Shown: positions 40,848 to 55,652, counted from the first letter of the stretch. The stretch is 64,000 nt of DNA from Coriaria nepalensis (GCA_027186245.1 CP114493.1:9369501-9433500); one strand, 5' to 3'. Notes: generated from the letters alone by a model not told the origin. Numbers and translations: made by a program.

Positions 40848-41066
40848 TGAAACCCTAGCTAGAAGAAGAAGCTTTCTTCGCCAAAAAAACGCGGGTTATA
40901 TATATCCCGAACTATATTAATTATTTACCCTTACTGTAGTAGAAGAATCACGAACATACCACTTCGAGTTCGAGATGGGTAAAACCCAACCCAAATGAGG
41001 CCCATTTGAAATCAAAAACAGATTAAACGTGGCCCAAATTTGAAGTAGGCCGAATTATCGGCCCAA
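40848..41066 (-). promoter_or_regulatory. Telo-box and site II promoter elements of RPL24
   Basis: A telo-box lies in the leader (about 40850) and GGCCCA motifs at about 40999, 41032 and 41061. In plants this pair is bound by Myb/Pur-alpha and TCP factors and drives growth-linked translation genes. Confidence 0.7.
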
Positions 41067-41225
41067 TCTAGGTATGGCCGACATTGAAGAAGCAAAAGAT
41101 TTCTCTTGTCTTGAAGAAACGTCAGCGACGTTGAAACAATCATTTCGGACAGACGAAAGCACCTAAAGCGAGGAAAAGAAAAAAAACAAAAAAGCATGGA
41201 AGTAGCAGAGTAGAGATGGAACTTT

Positions 41226-41272
41226 ATATATATTTTTATATATTTTTATATATTTTTATATATTTTTATAAA
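41226..41272. repeat. 10-bp tandem repeat (TATTTTTATA, about four copies)
   Basis: Four consecutive nearly perfect 10-mers of TATTTTTATA lie upstream of the RPL24 promoter. This is simple AT-rich slippage sequence. Confidence 0.8.
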
Positions 41273-42716
41273 TTTTAAATATTTTTATTTTTATATTCCT
41301 TATTTATATACACTGTTCATGCTCTCTAATTAATTAAAAAATCAATATTTATAACCCACGTTGTCCTTCTTTAACTCTTCCACCTCTTCACTCAAGCAGA
41401 CATATCCTTCCCTACTTTCCCTTTCACTCTTCTCCATCTTTCCTTCTTTCTTCACCAAAACTAACCATACTTCCACCCTTCTCCATCTTCTACCTTGACG
41501 GAACCCAAAAGCCCTCTCGCTTTCATTTACAAGATTCAACGGGCGTGCTATAAATGGTAAGCTCCTCCATTTATTGGTTGGAAATTTTCATTTCATCTGA
41601 AGGTGTATTGCATCTAAGCTCAAATAGTAAAGTAAAAATTTATCTACCCTTACTGTATGTGTTCTCTAGCTAAGATATAAGATGACTCTTCAAATTTTTT
41701 TTTAATAAAAAAAAATCATCAATTTTTTTGATTAATCTACAAACGGGGAGCGTTTTGATTAATCTACAAACAGTGAGGGTTTTCTTTTATCTTCTTCTTT
41801 TTTGGTAGCAAGTGACTATCAGCTCAGCATTGACTTGTTTATGCCAAGGTTTCCTTGGTTAATCATATTAGACTTTATGTGCTCTTTTTTTGTGCTGGTA
41901 GATGTTGAATGGTGTTAAACAAAACTTATAAGAGTTTGGAAGTTTGGAGAGGCAAAACTTATAGGTAATTGATTGTTAAATTTTAGAAAAGTCGACTATG
42001 AAAAGTTTTATGTATAAGATGGTATCATCTATAGTGAGAAGGTGCAAAAATTTCCTTTTTTAATGTGAAGATGCATACATATTTGAGAGGAAGTCTTTCG
42101 TTTTCTTTTATGCTAAACACAATGTTAAGTAGACCAAAAAGCAAACTAGATCTGGGAAGCAAACAAGGAAAAATAATAAGAAATAGGACTGGCAATAAGA
42201 AACAAACACAAGGAAATGCAGGCTATAGTAGTAAATGAGGGAAATGGATTAGTAAAATGATATATGAGTGGTTACATTAATTTAGCGAGGCTATTGGACC
42301 ATTGGTTCTTTAGGAGCTAAGAGAAACTAAAGAGCTTGGATGCTTCATAACCTTATGCAGAACTTCTTTGCAATCCTAGTCTTAGAAAGACGAACCATTA
42401 CCTCTTCAAAGCAAGAAAAACTTACATGAATCCTTCCTTTATAGCACAAAGCTTCTTCTTGATCCATTATAATGGATGTCATAAGTTATTTCAGATTATA
42501 CTCTTTGGGTAGACATTGACCATCCATTTTATGTTGAGTCTGCTACCACTTTGTGTTAACATTTACATGATGTGAATGGATTGAACTGTTCTACAATCGT
42601 CTTGACCTTTTTTAATTTGAGCATGAACTTGATAAGCAGCTTCTAATTTTTAATTGGATTGTGGTGAGCTTGATTTGCAATTCACAATGTCATTCACCTA
42701 TATGCTTTATTCTTAG
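41273..42716. other. Spacer with no supported gene
   Basis: 41340-41560 has a CT-rich stretch that could be a plant leader, possibly the 5' end of the following Myb/SANT-like pseudogene. The rest lacks recognisable coding sequence. Confidence 0.35.
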
Positions 42717-43490
42717 ATGGCGTCCACAGACATTCCTGATATTGTTGTTGATGCTGCCATTTGGTCTGCTATGTCGGAGAAGTTATTTATCGATATAATG
42801 TCGATTGAGGTTTTCGAGGGCAATATGACCAATGGTGTCTCCAACCCAAGGGTTTAGAAGAGGATTTTAGAAGCCATGAATAACTGGACTGCTTATAAGT
42901 ACGACCAAAAACAGTTGAAGCAGAAGTTCAACCGTCTTCGTTCCAAGCATCAAGAGTTCTCTACTCTCATTGAGAAAACCGGATTTGGGTGGGACCTATC
43001 ACCAATACTGTGACAGCCACTGAGCAGGTGTGGCAGTCTTACTTTCAGGTAACAGTTCACTTTTTTGTTCATGTTTTTTCTAGTTATCGATAATGAAACA
43101 TGCGCTAATATCACTTGTTATTATCAATTATAGGCTCATCCAAGTGCAAAACAGTTTCGCAGAAAGGGGTGTGATCATTATGAGCAGCTCGGAATTATAT
43201 TCAACAAAAGTACGGCCACTGGTCTACTCCGCCATGCATCTACACAGGATCCTCAAGACACGGATGATGAATGTGACCCGATGGATGAATTTATTAGCAG
43301 TGGGGTTCACCAAATCGACTACCGTAGCCCAACTTACCTGAAGTAATTGATTGCGATCCAGAAGACAATTGTCAGAGTCATGAAGGCGAAGTTGAAGTAA
43401 TTGATTTTTCGGATCAATGCACTGCACAAATGGCAGCGGTAAGGAACAATATAGCTGTGGCCATATGGGATGACTATATAACCAACTAGA
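42717..43490 (+). pseudogene. Myb/SANT-like DNA-binding domain gene (LIMYB/harbinger-associated type), decayed
   Basis: The ATG at 42717 opens a short reading that ends at a TAG at 42855. After it come ILEAMNNWTAYKYDQKQLKQ and KFNRLRSKHQEFSTLIEKTG, characteristic of the Myb/SANT-like domain (Myb_DNA-bind_3) shared by L10-interacting MYB proteins and PIF/Harbinger second ORFs. A one-base shift near 42990 moves the frame. A GTAACA donor at 43050 and TTATAG acceptor near 43133 flank an intron, after which FRRKGCDHYEQLGIIFNKST and DPMDEFISSGVHQID can be read in one frame. The last readable piece (about 43430-43490) ends NNIAVAIWDDYITN. At least one stop and one or two frameshifts make it non-functional. 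Confidence 0.75.
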
Positions 43491-43789
43491 AAGTTAAATA
43501 AATGATGATGTTAATCTTCTTCCTTCAATATGGAATAAAATATAGGCACTGCAAATATTTACATACACAGATACCTCTGTGTTAACACTAGATGTTACAC
43601 TAAGATAATTCTGTCTAGTACATCTTCATCCTCATCGGAGAAATGAAGTGTGCCTACATATTCAAGTAGTAATAAAAGATGCGATAAAAAAGAATATAAC
43701 TTCAGTGGGTTATATGGTTTGTTCTAAAGCAACTAATAAAAATTGAAAATTTTGATTTAACAACAAAGTAACATGGCCGACCCAGTATT

Positions 43790-44510
43790 TGCAATTGACA
43801 ATGAGAGTACCACCTCAACTTTCTCTTTGGTTATTCCTTCCTTCCATGTTTGAACGAAGAATCCATACAGGTAACTGGAACCGGATCTTATGGAAATATG
43901 AATAGTAAATGAGAAACAAACAAAAATAAAATTATAGCATTGCTAGTAAAATATAAAGCGATATTATATCTAGGAACACTTCTATAAACAACAGAGTCAA
44001 TATAGAGAATGATGACAAATGAACAACGGTATTGATGGATGACACTAAGGCAAAACTTACCTCCAATTGCAAAAGGCTGCTCTATGAGCATTCCACCGAG
44101 AAGAACTCTATAGATTTTACCTCCATTGTACTTGTCCCACCCACCGAGAGAAAAAGATTTTGATCTCTTCTCTTCTCTCATCCAGCTTTATTGCGTCTAC
44201 AACTAGCATACAGACCACTTGCTCAATACCCATAAGAAGAGGAATGAAAGATGATATTCCTACTCAAATATGATTATCACAATAGGCACGCAAGAATTGA
44301 AATATTTAAAGGTCAAGCAAGCAGAGATATTGAACCGATTAGACGTAGGTAAAAGAAAACTTTGTTATTATATGACAGTAGCCTGACGAGATTTGCAGCA
44401 ACTTTGACAGTAGATGTCGGAGGACATATTCCACCGGAGACTGAGGGGCCACGCGCCTGTTGAAGATCTCTTGACAGTATCATCGGAGAAGATTGAGTGA
44501 AAAATTTCAA
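43790..44510 (-). pseudogene. Proteasome subunit beta type-6 (PBA1) pseudogene, partial, introns retained
   Basis: Three exon remnants in the correct order match 20S proteasome beta-1-position subunit PBA1. They are TVKVAANLVRLLSYNNK (about 44350-44410), GGWDKYNGGKIYRVLLGG with IEQPFAIGG ending at a GTAAGT donor (about 44064-44150), and SSYLYGFF with [10 protein letters not shown] (about 43815-43880). Introns separate them, so it came from genomic duplication rather than retroposition. The N-terminal part with the catalytic threonine and the C-terminal part are missing, and phase is lost between the second and third pieces. Confidence 0.8.
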
Positions 44511-44772
44511 ATAATCTAGGAGTGGAGGTTTTTAAGATAGATTAATCAAGATCACTTTTTGTATATAGGCCATCGAGAACAAGCTTTACCCAAACAGTCT
44601 TTTTGATGTCTTTTGGGTTAAGAATAATTTTTGGTAATTTAATCGACCAAACCAAAATTTCAACTGAACCCTATTTTCACACTCCTGGTTTTATAAAAAC
44701 AATAAAAACATATTCTGAAAACAAAAATTAAGAAATCAACTACCAAACGTACTCTTCGTATCTTCCACCTGT

Positions 44773-44804
44773 CTCTCGTTCTGTCTCTGTCTCTGTCTCT
44801 GTGA
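44773..44804. repeat. (CTGTCT)n-like microsatellite in the SRPK leader
   Basis: Repeated CTGTCT hexamers, about four copies, occur in the leader of the SRPK gene about 120-150 bases before its start codon. Confidence 0.75.
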
Positions 44805-44916
44805 TGAACTGCATCTTTTTCCAACACGAAGAAGTAAGAACCCTTGAATTTCTTAGTCCTCACGAAGATCTTAGGATTTGTTGGAACTGAGCTTGTAGAA
44901 GAGGGGGGACGACTGA

Positions 44917-47004
<2,088 letters not shown>

Positions 47005-47709
47005 GCGCCTTTAATAAAGATACTGGTTCCTTTTTCCTTATTTCCTTTTCATGTGTTGTCCCCAATTGTGAGCCGTGCTGATTGGTTTGGTTTTGAATGT
47101 GAATGAATGACAAATTGGCGGACGGAAGATTCTGGGTTGACAAGAGTTTTTAGTGACGATGTGCAATGTGCTTTATAGGATTAGATACCCTGATTGTATT
47201 TTAAAGGATCATGTACCCACAAACTTGCGAAATACAATAAAATTTAGATTTTTCTTCGTGTTTCTTGTGCTTTCCTTTTTCCTTCATGTTCCGTGTCTGC
47301 GGTGTTAAATGAATCGATCCCCGTACCGCACATACGGTTTACTGACTGTTTACCAAACAATTTCTCCATCATTAGATAGTTTTAGGCTTTTAGCCGTGCG
47401 TGCTTTGAGAAAGTCAAGAAATTTCAGGATCATTCTCAAAACTTGGTCTTAGCCGAGCAATTGGGGAGGACAAATCAAAACAGAGTCTGCTGCCATGAAG
47501 CAGAGAGGAAACCCTGTCGGAAGGGAAGGTCCTTGTCTTTACTGTATATACATAAAATTATTGAAAAGTAGCGAGCAAAAGCTACAGCACGTTAACTTTA
47601 TCATGCAAGGGCAAAATAAAAACCAGACAGCACAAAATGTCCAACGACATGTTCCGTTTATGGTGGTGTTCCTATATATCAATGAGTACCGGAGATCCTT
47701 AGATCAATA
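47005..47709. other. Convergent spacer between the SRPK and LEA genes
   Basis: It contains the SRPK 3' UTR and the LEA 3' UTR. A 76-codon ORF at 47495 is on the strand opposite the LEA 3' UTR and resembles nothing known. Confidence 0.4.
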
Positions 47710-49212
47710 TCACATCTTGCCCTGACGATCTCGATCCGGTGCAGGTGCCACCACACGTATGACCCTCTCGGTGTCAATACGGCCCGCATCTTTAGAAGTC
47801 TGGCCCACCGTCTGATTCGCTGCCTTCAAAGTCTCTGCCACCGCTCCTGGCCTGGTCTCCTCCAGATACACCTCCCCCACTAGGGCTTCCTCCCTTGGCC
47901 TTCCCTCGTCATCACTACAATTTAAAAAAAGAACTTGACAGTTGAAACAAAACGGAAGGGAAACTATCAGTTACAGTAGAGATAAAAAACAGAGAACATG
48001 ATTCTTACCCGCTCCCTCCGGTTCCCTCGTAGCCCTTCTCTTGTAGCCTAAGCTCTTCCAACCTTCCTCTCGACTCCTCTTCTGTCTCACCTACCTTCTC
48101 CTGCAAGGAAGGAGATACCCATTATAGTTGGATACCGTTACTACATTACGTGATAAGAAAAAACATCAATAACTAACCTTTGTGGCTTCCCTGGCCTCGT
48201 AGGCTTTCTGCTTAGTCTCCTCTTTCTTGCCTGACAAGAAATCCATAGCTCTTCTCGCAGCATCAGCAGCTGTATCCTTCAACTCCCCCAGCTTGCTAAC
48301 CGTCGTATCATTCCCTTCCTTAGCCTTCTCCACCGTATAATACTTACTCTCCCTCGCCTTCTCAGCTGCATAATCCTTGTACTCCCCCGCCTTGTTCACC
48401 ACCGTATCCTTGCTCTCCTTCACCTTCTCCGCCGCTGCGCTGGCAGTCTCCCTGGTCTTCTCCTTCGCCTCATTAGCCTTCTCCGTCGCATAATCCTTAT
48501 ACCCGCCGGTTTTTTCCTTCGCCTCCTGAGCTTTCTGAGCCGCGTAGTCCTTGTACTCTCCCGCCTTCCCCTTTGTAGGATCTCTTGCTTCCTGAGCTTT
48601 CTGAGCTGTATAGTCCTTATACTCCTCTACTTTTCCCTTTGTAGTATCTTTTGATTCCTCTGCTTTCTGAGTTGCATAATCCTTGTACTCCCCTACCTTC
48701 CCCTTCGCAGATTCTACCACTCCCTTTGCCTTTTCAGTATACTCTCCCGCCTTCTCCTCGGCCGTTTGCTTAGTTTCTCCTGTTTTCTCGGCCATTTCCT
48801 TCTTATACTCATCCATCTTCTTCGCCGCTTCATCAGTTGTAGTACTTGCCTTCTCGCTAGTGTAATCTTTGTACTCATCTTCTCTTCTTTCTCTATCTGC
48901 TTCTGATTCATGTTCCGGTCGGCTCGTTTCAGAAGTGTGCTGACTTTTTCCAACCACTGCTTCCTTAGCGTGCTCTAATGTGTCCTGAACGGCACGTAGG
49001 ACCGAGCCTATGACGCTTGGTTTCTGTTGATCATAATCGTTCTGAGCCGTCTCATCTTCTCCTGCTGTAGTAGTAGTGGTATACGATCTTGTTTCATGTT
49101 GACCTTCTGATCTTTCTCTTTCATTTTCTCTGTTAACGTCTCTCAGATCAGAAGCAGCCAATCTTGCTGCTGCTTCAGCCCTCGCTTCCTTAAATTCCTT
49201 TTCCGAAGCCAT
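47710..49212 (-). CDS. Late embryogenesis abundant protein, group 3/LEA_4 (DC8/ECP63-like)
   Basis: Hydrophilic, intrinsically disordered protein that becomes helical on drying and protects membranes and proteins in maturing seeds. Three exons (48178-49212, 48009-48100, 47710-47914) sum to 1332 nt, or 443 aa. It starts MASEKEFKEARAEAAARLAA, has an acidic/Thr-rich segment, then about fifteen imperfect 11-mers rich in Lys, Glu and Ala (EYKDYAAQKAQEAKEKTGGY and similar), followed by AADAARRAMDFLSGKKEETK. The C-terminal exons give a conserved non-repeat tail (EEALVGEVYLEETRPGAVAE and RVIRVVAPAPDRD), as in carrot DC8 and Arabidopsis ECP63. No signal peptide or membrane span is seen. The upstream ABRE and RY elements fit ABA/ABI3-controlled seed expression. 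Position between SRPK4 and UPL7 matches an Arabidopsis LEA locus. Confidence 0.93.
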
Positions 49213-49600
49213 TCCTATCGTCTACTCTTTTTAAACCACAATTTGATCACAAAATGTTTCACTTTTTAATAACTGGATTGGATTCATTGGATTGCTCAAG
49301 CAGCTTGGGGCGTGAGATGAGAATATATATGCGAGCGCTTTCGTATGATGCTTTTGGCGGGACTGGTTTTCTTTGGAAGCTTTGTGCATCTGACACGTGG
49401 AATTTGACCTTTGCGGCTAGAGTTGCTACGTGTTTTGGCAACGGCCGTGTGTCTACACGTGGATGAGGTTATTGTCGCGGGCGACGCGTAGTCTGCCATG
49501 CAGATGTGTGTCGGTGGTTCCTAACGATCTGGATAAAGGTTCGATCACACAGGGTTGCTGTGGGATGGTTGATTGTTTGCTTCCACGTGTGTAGCCACAT
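49213..49600 (-). promoter_or_regulatory. ABRE/G-box cluster with RY element upstream of the LEA gene
   Basis: ACGT-core elements lie at 49393-49400 (ACACGTGG), 49426-49433 (CTACGTGT), 49454-49462 (TACACGTGG) and 49583-49590 (CCACGTGT). An RY repeat CATGCA is at 49497-49502 and a TATATATA box near 49323-49330, about 110 bases upstream of the start codon. Multiple ABREs plus RY are the known signature of ABI5/ABI3-driven seed-maturation promoters. Confidence 0.8.
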
Positions 49601-50158
49601 GGTGCATCGGGTAGCTCTAAATTTTTTAATTAGAGCGAATAACCTTTGAGCTTGGTTGGCAGGGTAGGTCTTCTATTGGGGGCCCATTTTGAGTTTGGGC
49701 CGAATGGCTTTGAGCCTTCGATCAATGCGGGAATGGTTTAAGAAGCGATATGTCGTCCTTGTTCATAGTTTGTTTGATCATCGACATGTCGAACGCATCA
49801 TTTTGATTTCTTGACGATACGTGTTCTGAAATTTAAATTTACATAAACGAACTTACCCGCTTGTTCGACACTTTGACAGGAAGGGAGCGAAATAAACCGC
49901 TAGCGGATGAAAGCCGCGGGAATTAACGACACATCGTATCTATTAAACTAGCCAAATGTAACGACATATCGAAATACGTCGTGGAGTAGTGTAACACAAG
50001 AGCAACGCGTCGTTAGTCGTTTCGTCTAATTGCCTTCATGATCGAGCAAATCTGTCTCCCACTCTCTCCGCCTGTTTCCTCTTCCTGGATTAAGATCTTC
50101 GTTCTCGAATTTCAGCGAATGAGATTTGAAGCTCCTGTTCGATCGTCCTCTAAGTCCA
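49600..50158. promoter_or_regulatory. Divergent spacer between LEA and UPL7
   Basis: A less AT-rich stretch that includes the UPL7 leader (CT-rich, 50040-50158). GGGCCC-like boxes lie near 49680-49700. I see no additional gene. Confidence 0.4.
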
Positions 50159-53100
50159 ATGGAGCAACTTCCTAAGAATCAGGTTTCCTTTCTCTTTCTC
50201 TACATGAAATTCGATCATTTTCCTTACTAATTTCGTGCTGAGAAATCGCTTAACCTATCTAGTAGTTTGTTTGCAAGTTTGTATCGTACTTTCCGATTTG
50301 CTGTATCTATTTTGATGGATGAGAGTTTTGATCAGGTATCATTAAGGGGAGCGAGTGTAAAAGAGATTACAAGAGATGCTCTTCTCGAGAAGGTTTTCCA
50401 GGAAAGAGAGCTCCGTCAATATGCAAGAAGAGCTGCAGCTGCAGCTCTCTTTGTTCAGGTGCATTTCTGTGTGTTCCTCGTTTTTATTTTTTCCTCAATG
50501 ATTTTGTGAAAATTTTGAATATTCTGGTGAATGAGACATGAGCTTTGTTTCTTGTTACAGAGAGTTTGGAGACGATACAAGGTGACCAGGACGGTTGCTC
50601 TGCAGCTTCAAGAAGAATGGGAAAATTTGGTGAACAATAATCATACTGTTTTAATGAAAGGAGCATTTATTTCCAGTGATTTCTTGAGACCATTTCTTTT
50701 CTTCTTCAAGTGTTTGTCAACCCCATCTCAGAAGATCAGGACCAGAGATATAGATTGCGCAAAGAATTGCTTTAAAATCCTCTTGGAAAGCATCAGTTCC
50801 ACTGGTATGCAAGTTTAGACTCTGTGTGTGTGTGTGTGTTTTTCTCTGTTATTTGTCTGGGAACGCTGTCAAAATGTTGACTACGTATCAAACTGATATG
50901 CAACACTTTATTGATTGTCAAGAATCAAAGAACAACTTCTGCTCCCTCGCAATTGGTACACCTGAAGAAAGAAGACTATGGACTTACCAAGCACGGAAGC
51001 TGGTTTCTTTATGCTTGTCTATTCTTTCACAGTTTGACAGGTCACATGCAGCGGGTCAGGAAATTGTTGCTCTAACCTCCCTAGGAATGCGTGTTGTTGT
51101 TGTTTTAACGGATTCAAAAGGGTGGAAGAACATTACTGAAAGTAGTCGCCAGGATGCAGATGTAGCAGTGAAGGATTTAGTTCAATTTTTGGGAACTTCG
51201 GAATGTGGTCTTTACCTTTCAATTAGAAGATACATGAGCAAACTTGACGTCCCTTTGTCTTCACAGAACAATAGTATCATCAAGACGGATGAGAAGTTTG
51301 TGATTACTGCAAGTGGAATAACTTTGGCTCTTCGACCTTTTTACGCAACAAATTTTGATCTTAATTGTCCTGCCACATGGGAAGGACAAAATGCTGCTGA
51401 GCAGTACTGTCTATTTTTGCTTACAATTCCTTGGCTTGCTCAACGTCTTCCAGCTCTTCTCTTGCCTGCATTGAAGCACAAGTCTATTCTCCGGCCATGC
51501 CTCTGGACTCTACTGGTAAGAATCACTGAGATTGAAAAAATATATGAACTGTTTGATCTCTTTAACAGTATTTAACGCTGTAGTAGGGGCAGTTGTCCTA
51601 AACCATTTCTTTGTTCACATATAAATGACTAAGATATGCAAGAATGCATCATCCTCATCAGTCTCATGAATGCATGATGGTCTTAGAATACCACCATCAT
51701 CCATGGCACTGCAGTTAGATTTATGTCCTATTAAGCAATTCCTCAAATGAATAAAATTCCAGGAGAGCATATATGTTTTACTTCTTAAACCATAATACAT
51801 TCTAACACGTCGGGACTGATCAAAATGTGGCAGTTGATGGCAGGTTTTGAAAGATAAAATTTTACTCGGAATTTCTGGATTGGATCAGTCAACAGTTGGT
51901 TTTGGTTCCAAGGTTGTCCCACCAGTTGGATGGACTCTTGCAAATATTATATGTCTGGTAACAGGAAGTGACAAGAACTCTGTTGATATTGGATGGTTCA
52001 AACAAGATTCCGACTATGCATTATATGTCCGTGTTAGTCTCATTCTTGCAGAGAACTTATTGGTGTTGATTGAAGATGCTGGATTGGGTAGAAAGGAGAA
52101 TCAAGATATCCAAGTTGATGTTGAAACTTCATCAGAATATACTGATGGCATTGTGCCTGAGGGCAAGAATGCTTATGGGTCTTTAAGGACTTCATACATA
52201 GAGCTGCTTAAGCCTGTTTGTCAGCAGTCTCATCTCACAAATCTTTTGACAATTGTCAATACAGATGCTTCTAGTGATTCTGGATCTTCATCATCAAGCA
52301 ATATGGAATATTTGGGAAAGTTGGGAATGCTTGATATTGCATATTTTTATTCATTCATGCTAAGAATATTTTCTCGCCTGAATCCCTTGGTTGGATCTTC
52401 ACCCATTCTTAATGTGCTATCTTTTACTCCGGGTTTCCTTACTAATCTGTGGGGAGCATTGGAAGGTTCACTTTTTCGTGGTGATAGTCAAGATCCTAGC
52501 TCAATGATGATGTCAGGTCTCCAGAAAGATGTGGTTCTTGAGAGAAAGAAAAAGAAAACCAACAAGGATGGCGCTAATAAGTGGGCTACTATGTTACACA
52601 AATTGACAAGCAAGCAACAAGAAGGTTACACTCTTGTAGATACAGCTGATGATGCTCCACCTAATCATTGCCAGATAGATAAGAGCTCATCTGATGTATG
52701 GGATGTGGAATCTGTAAGGCATGGTCCACAAGGTATTTCAAAAGACATATCATGTTTGCTGTATCTTTTCAGTGCCACTTACTCTCACCTGCTGTTGGTT
52801 CTAGATGACATAGAGTTCTATGAAAAACAGGTAACAGATTCCCCCCCCCCCCCTCTTCTCTTTTGGACTGTTTGAATGATACTGAACTTGAGCAGTTTAT
52901 TGTGTGATTTAGATTCCTTTCACACTGGAGCAGCAAAGAAGAATTGCATCAATGCTCAATACACTAGTGTATAATGGTCTGTCCCATGGTACTGGTCTAC
53001 AGAACAGATCCCTTATGGAGTCTGCAATCAGATGCTTACATCTAATGTATGAAAGGGATTGCAGACACCGGTTTTGTCCTCCTGCTCTGTGGCTCTCACC

Positions 53101-55652
53101 AGCTAGAAAGAGCCGACCCCCAGTAGCTGTTGCTGCCAGAACTCATGAAGTTCTATCGTCGACTCTACGATCAGATGATGTTTCGACTTTACCAACATTG
53201 GGTTCTGTCATAACTACTACTGCACACATATTTCCATTTGAGGAAAGGTTAGTTGGAGTTATTTTTGAATTTTTATACAGCTTGTCTCTAAAACCACCAA
53301 CTGCCAAAAAGTTTTCAAAAAGCTGAGAATGTCTAGTTTGAAGCTTTCTCCATTTTCCAAAAAGTTATCTCATACCTCATATTTTTTCTTGCCAGAGTTG
53401 AAATGTTTAGAGAGTTTGTCAAGATGGACAAAGTGTCAAGAAAAATGTCTGGTGAAGATGCTGGACCTGGTTCACGGCCTGTTGAAATTTCAATTCGCCG
53501 TAGTCATATTGTTGAAGATGGATTCAGACAATTAAATTCCCTTGGGTCAAAGTTGAAGTCATCCATTCATGTCACATTTGTTAGTGAATGTGGCCTTCCT
53601 GAGGCTGGCCTGGACTGTGGTGGATTATCTAAAGAGCTTTTAACTGACATAGCTAAAGCAGCATTTGGCCCTGAGTGAGTGTTACAGTATTTGACTAATT
53701 AAGAGCTTTTCTTACGGGTTGATTTTCAGACTAGAACTATTTAAAAATTAAAAACATTACTCATTTATAGGTATGGATTGTTTTCCCAAACCTCTACTTT
53801 GGACAGACTTCTAATCCCTAATGCATCAGCAAGATGCATTGAGAATGGTATCCACATGATTGAGTTCCTCGGAAGAGTTGTTGGCAAAGCTCTCTATGAA
53901 GGAATATTACTTGAATATTCCTTTTCACATGTTTTTGTCCAAAAGCTCTTAGGTCGATATAGCTTTCTTGATGAGCTATCAACACTTGATCCAGAACTCT
54001 ATAGAAATCTCATGTATGTCAAGGTAACCCCTTCAGACTTGCATAGACACAAGCAAACGATAATGTTTATGTTCCCTAAATAAAACTGGGTGCTGCATTT
54101 TTGTTTTGGCTGTATTAGACTATTAGTAGATTCCAACTGGTAGCATGTCTAATTTTTCAAAATTTTACCTATCTTATTGCTATAGCACTATGATGGTGAT
54201 GTCAAGGACCTCTCCCTTGATTTCACTGTTACTGAGGATTCATTCGGAAAACGACATGTAATTGAGCTTAAACATGGGGGCAAGGATGTTTCTGTCACCA
54301 ATGAGAACAAGTTGCAGTATGTTCATGCAATGGCAGATTACAAACTCAATAGACAGGTCAGCTTTTTCATTAGTAGCTTTTGGTTCAAGCATTTCCCTTC
54401 TTACTCCTAGATTCTTATCTTAACTTCACTGTCTGAAGGACAGTTTCCTGTGTTTTTTTAATAAGTAACCTTATCTTGCTGTAACGTTGGAATCGCAGAT
54501 ACTCCCTTATTCAAATGCATTCTATAGAGGATTAACTGATCTTATATCACCATCTTGGTTAAAATTATTTAATGCAAGTGAATTCAATCAGGTATGGTTT
54601 GTTTTTATTCACATGGTGCGATATAGAACATTTTCCCTCATACAACTGTCAACCTCTGGGTTTAGTTAGCAGTAATAACCAGGCACTTTAAAGAACTGAT
54701 CCATTCAGGTCTCCACTCTCAGGTCCTATTTCCTATTGAGATTTGGGTAGCTTTCCCATCTTTGAATATTGAGTTTTCAGTTTTCCTCTTAAACTTCTTA
54801 CCAGCAGCCATCTATCATCTAATAATGGCCCCACATCCCTAGTTACATTAACCAATTTCAACCTCCTGTTTTGAACTGTCTTTAAGATATGGTCAAAATA
54901 TTTCCATAGACGAAGCTCTCGTACAGTTGCTTTCAGGTGGGAACCATGACATTGATGTGGATGATTTGAGGAATAACACAAAATACACTGGTGGGTACAC
55001 AGAAGGGAGCCGGACAGTTAAACTTTTCTGGGAGGTAATATGCATAAACCAACAAGTTTCTTGTTTTCATTTCTTGAAGATGTTTTTAAGATTGAGGATA
55101 TCCATGTGTACCTGTTCATTCTTCCTCATCCTGAGCCTTCCGATAATATGATTGTCATGTAACAGGTGATGAAATCATTTGAAGCCAAAGATCGATGCAT
55201 GGTTCTTAAATTTGTAACCAGTTGTTCTCGAGGTCCATTACTTGGATTCAAACACTTGCAACCAAACTTCACCATTCATAAAGTACAAGCATAATCTTTA
55301 CAGCTGTTTAGCATCATATTAGCTAGTTGTATTTATTGATATAATAAAATACAAAGAACTGAACTGGGTACGGATATTTATATAGATCATATGTGATGTG
55401 CCTATTTGGGCTTCAATCGGAGGACAGGATGTAGAGCGGCTTCCATCGGCATCAACCTGCTATAATACGCTCAAGGTACACCATTAATGGAAGATAATCT
55501 AATTGCTTAGGGGAAATTATATGCCGTGTTCTGGCCTCTAATTATGTCAATTCTGAAATAAAATTTAGCTTCCCACATACAAGCGGTCAAGCACTTTGCG
55601 GGAAAAACTGCTCTATGCAATCAATTCCAATGCAGGATTCGAACTATCTTAA
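50159..55652 (+). CDS. UPL7: HECT-type E3 ubiquitin-protein ligase UPL7
   Basis: It accepts ubiquitin from an E2 onto a HECT cysteine and transfers it to substrates. Fourteen exons (50159-50182, 50336-50458, 50561-50804, 50923-51515, 51844-52830, 52913-53247, 53396-53674, 53771-54023, 54186-54356, 54499-54591, 54927-55034, 55166-55282, 55386-55475, 55569-55652) sum to 3501 nt, or 1166 aa, near the ~1140 aa I recall for Arabidopsis UPL7. It begins [15 protein letters not shown], followed by an IQ-like motif ([20 protein letters not shown]). A long helical middle region with Ser-rich and basic low-complexity stretches precedes the HECT domain ([40 protein letters not shown]). The active-site region is [20 protein letters not shown], with the catalytic cysteine in STC, ending FELS. 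The first exon carries only 24 coding bases, so the exact start could instead be in exon 2. Confidence 0.94.
50824..50841. repeat. (GT)n microsatellite in UPL7 intron 3
   Basis: About eight GT dinucleotides lie 20 bases into the intron between the exons ending at 50804 and starting at 50923. Confidence 0.75.
52840..52855. repeat. C-homopolymer run in a UPL7 intron
   Basis: About eleven consecutive C bases lie a few bases inside the exon 5 donor, a likely hotspot for length variation and sequencing error. It is intronic. Confidence 0.7.
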
